NCBI GenBank assembly: GCA_949318235.1
Contig: OX439129.1
Span: 19,547,066 to 19,611,065, forward strand
Length of the DNA: 64,000 nt
Direction: 5' to 3'
Source: Ecdyonurus torrentis
Taxonomy: Eukaryota; Arthropoda; Insecta; Ephemeroptera; Heptageniidae
Shown here: positions 61,880 to 64,000 of the stretch, piece after piece
Layout of the letters: the number at the start of each line of letters is the position of its first letter
Position numbering within the stretch: position 1 is the first letter of the stretch
Position numbers and translations under genes: made by a program
Notes under the pieces: generated by a model
Told to the model about the DNA's origin: nothing
Databases searched by the model: none
What the model saw: the letters and a program-made list of their open reading frames with translations, nothing else

Positions 61880-63986
61880 ATATAAATTGTTTAATGTTAC
61901 AATGTATAAATTATTAATTTGATTTGATAATATTATGTAAAAACTAAAAACACATTAGGTCTTTCAGTAGTATTTCAATCTGAAAAGGAATAAAGATAGA
62001 ATCTTAAATATAGTAAATAATTTTCCCTTTTTATTTTCCAATTTAACAATAAGATGTTTGACAAATTTGTATTGCAGGTGGTGAGGTATGTGGAGCTTAA
62101 CCTTGGTCGTGAACTGAGCTGGACTGAGTGGACACAACTGAGGCAGCTGTCTACACAACTTGGCGATGACATACAGACCCTCTCTGCATTTCAGGACCTG
62201 CTAGAGTAAGTACTAGAAAAAATATATATATTTATTTAGTTTTCCCTTATGGCATTTAAATTAATGTAAATTCATCTATTCACTTACATAATTACAGTGA
62301 GGTTGGCAGTACTGCACGTCAGTTTACTCCTGCAAGACTGATGGACTCGAACTCTACCTCTAATAGAGCCAATATGTCAGACCTCAGTCCAGGAATTCTC
62401 TCCGCCACTGCTCTAGTACAGAACGTGTTGTGTGGACCAAACACAACTAACATCATTGACCAGATTGCTGCTGGAGGAGGGGAGAGCACTAGGTTAGTAC
62501 TCTAGCAGTTCTAACTTGATGTTCATTGATAACATGGAAATATTGTTTGGCAGGTATGATGAGCTGCGTGATCAGTTGAAGAACTCGAAGGCTCAATATG
62601 AGGAGTATATCAACGACACAGATGCCACACCAGAATGCAATGATCTGTTTCGGACACTAGAGAGCAATGGTCTAGCCAGATTGATTTGGACTCAAGTAAA
62701 ACCATTCATAAGGTCAGTCAATACTCATTTAATTCATTATAATAGCAAGTATTAAAACAAAATACAGTATATTTATATAATCATTCTGCTAAACGCCTTA
62801 TTACAATTGTATTTGAAGACATTTACTTTTATAATCAATCGGATATGATCAAAAAGTTGGCTTAACAGTAAAACAAATTAAATTAAAGAAGGCCGTATTA
62901 TTCTTATTTTCAGAGGTAAAATCGTGTACGCGCCAAACGTGCCTGCTGTGGACCGCGTGATGTCACGTGTGAACGACTCCTTTGCTTTCATTGAGCGTAT
63001 GCACAGCTCGGCTACCATGTTTGCCACTTCTGCACTACCTCGGCTCAGGGAGTTACTCATCAACCAAACTGCAGTGCTCAGGATCATTCAGGTAAGAATG
63101 TGTAACCCTTGTCTTGTCCTCACTATTATAGTGGAGTTAAATAATATCACATAGTGTTGTAATATAGTTCCTTACCCTGTTACTTAATGAAATTTAAGTT
63201 CAAAAAAGATATATTAATCTTGGTTTTCAGGATGGTTGGCCACAAGCGCTCTCCACGTTACAACGACTGTTAGGGAATGAGATGAATTCTCAACTTTTGT
63301 CTCTTGAACAATTTGTTAATAAGTAAGTTATGTCATGAAGTTAAAACACGTTTAATTTTATGGGGGAAAAAAATCTTCTTCTGATTATGATATGATCTCT
63401 GTAATGTTTACCTTGGAGCTCTACTTACAAGTTTTGTCTTTCAGGTTTTTAAATGAGAACAAGACGGAGTTCCGTGAAACAACTCTAGATATGCTGGAAA
63501 ATCTGCAGGCCAACATCACCACTTATTTAGAGGTACGTTAACTTAAAAAAAAAAAGAAGAAAAAAAAAAAAAAAAAAAAAAAAAAGTAGGTACAGTAGTG
63601 TAGGTATTGTTTTACTGTTACATTGGTCATTTTTGTTTTATTATTATTTTTACCGCAGATAAATATGGTAACACAAGTTCATTTTTTTTAACACAAAATA
63701 TGATTTGAGATTTTAATAATTTATATTACCACTGTGTTTAGTCATCTCAAAATTTTGTTTAACAAATTTGTATAGCTATTATAAATATAGTGTGTGTATT
63801 ATTTTTGCAGTGTTTTGACGTGAACAAAGTAGAAGGTTATGCCACAGAGGCAGAGGCAGTAGAGAGAGGCATGGAGTTACTGGAGAACAAGAAATTGTGG
63901 GCAGTCGTCAGTTTTGTAGAGCTCGAGGAGACGACAGAAAACTCAACTCTGGATTTGTTACCACCTTTTGTCACATATAAAATCAG
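58676..63986 (+). CDS. ABCA: ABC transporter A family (ABCA1/ABCA4/ABCA7 type), N-terminal 598 residues
   Basis: The gene runs off the right edge. Coding exons: 58676-58741, 59034-59127, 59381-59516, 60429-60577, 60853-60989, 61629-61826, 62078-62205, 62298-62492, 62554-62712, 62914-63091, 63231-63322, 63445-63532 and 63811-63986. All are GT/AG and in one frame. The start [20 protein letters not shown] is the conserved cytosolic N-terminus, followed by TM1 ([17 protein letters not shown]). The large first extracellular domain then begins with [12 protein letters not shown]. Later landmarks are [20 protein letters not shown], and [12 protein letters not shown] then PFVTYKIR just before the expected TM2. 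Coding exon sizes 66 and 94 equal those of human ABCA4, placing Cys54 at the same position. These full transporters move lipids across membranes using two nucleotide-binding domains, here outside the window. Which ABCA paralogue cannot be decided from this half. Confidence 0.93.
59904..60386. mobile_element. Non-autonomous hAT-like element, 483 bp, in an ABCA intron
   Basis: The left end CAGTCTTGTAGTTGTTAACT matches the inverted right end CAGTCTTGTAGTCGTTAACT with one mismatch. An exact 8-bp duplication CTATAATG flanks it (59896-59903 and 60387-60394). Subterminal TAACGTTA / GTTATAGTTA motifs recur in both orientations. No ORF. Confidence 0.85.
61845..61878. repeat. Poly(T) run in an ABCA intron
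   Basis: 34 T residues beginning 18 nt after the donor of the exon ending at 61826. Confidence 0.9.
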
Positions 63987-64000
63987 GTAAATTTTTGTCA

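Overview
This is a strongly AT-rich, intron-rich animal genome window, probably from an invertebrate; the phylum cannot be fixed from the sequence alone. Every gene is spliced at GT/AG sites with conserved phases. GALK1 and the ABCA transporter have intron layouts that look like those of the vertebrate genes. The non-coding DNA is full of microsatellites, homopolymers and small terminal-inverted-repeat elements, several of them hAT-like with exact 8-bp target duplications.

Layout, left to right: (1) 3.8-9.1 kb, + strand: the 3' four exons of a dual oxidase maturation factor (DUOXA / Drosophila mol family); its 5' part lies left of the window. (2) 9.1-22 kb: no gene recognised; one hAT-like element at 19.4-20.3 kb. 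(3) 22.1-28.5 kb, + strand: a three-exon transcript that appears dicistronic. A 100-residue unidentified ORF ends 7 nt before an intact, single-exon LRRC51 ORF. (4) 28.5-35 kb: gene-poor, with one hAT-like element nested inside another. (5) 35.1-43.8 kb, - strand: a five-exon, 692-residue C2H2 zinc-finger protein with a CtBP-type PIDLS motif. (6) Around 45.5-45.85 kb: a possible divergent promoter, then OXLD1 on + (45.8-46.7 kb). (7) 47.6-52.5 kb, - strand: a complete eight-exon galactokinase (GALK1, 392 residues), convergent with OXLD1. (8) 52.5-57 kb: intergenic. (9) 57-64 kb, + strand: the promoter, 5' exon and first 13 coding exons of an ABCA1/ABCA4-type transporter that runs off the right edge.

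The standout is inside the second intron of the zinc-finger gene. Positions 39671-42196 form a 2.5-kb palindromic retroelement flanked by a 15-bp target-site duplication. It is built from tandem ~890-nt units in two head-to-head arms. Each unit carries a type I hammerhead ribozyme (four copies in all: two on -, two on +) with helices I and II intact, the CUGAUGA/GAAA core, a GUC cleavage site and a palindromic ACCGGU helix III expected to favour dimer folding. A TATA box plus TCAGT-type initiator lies 45-50 nt upstream of the ribozyme. This resembles the pseudo-LTRs of Penelope-like elements and animal retrozymes, with an unusually long monomer and no protein-coding capacity. The left-arm ribozymes are in the same sense as the host gene.
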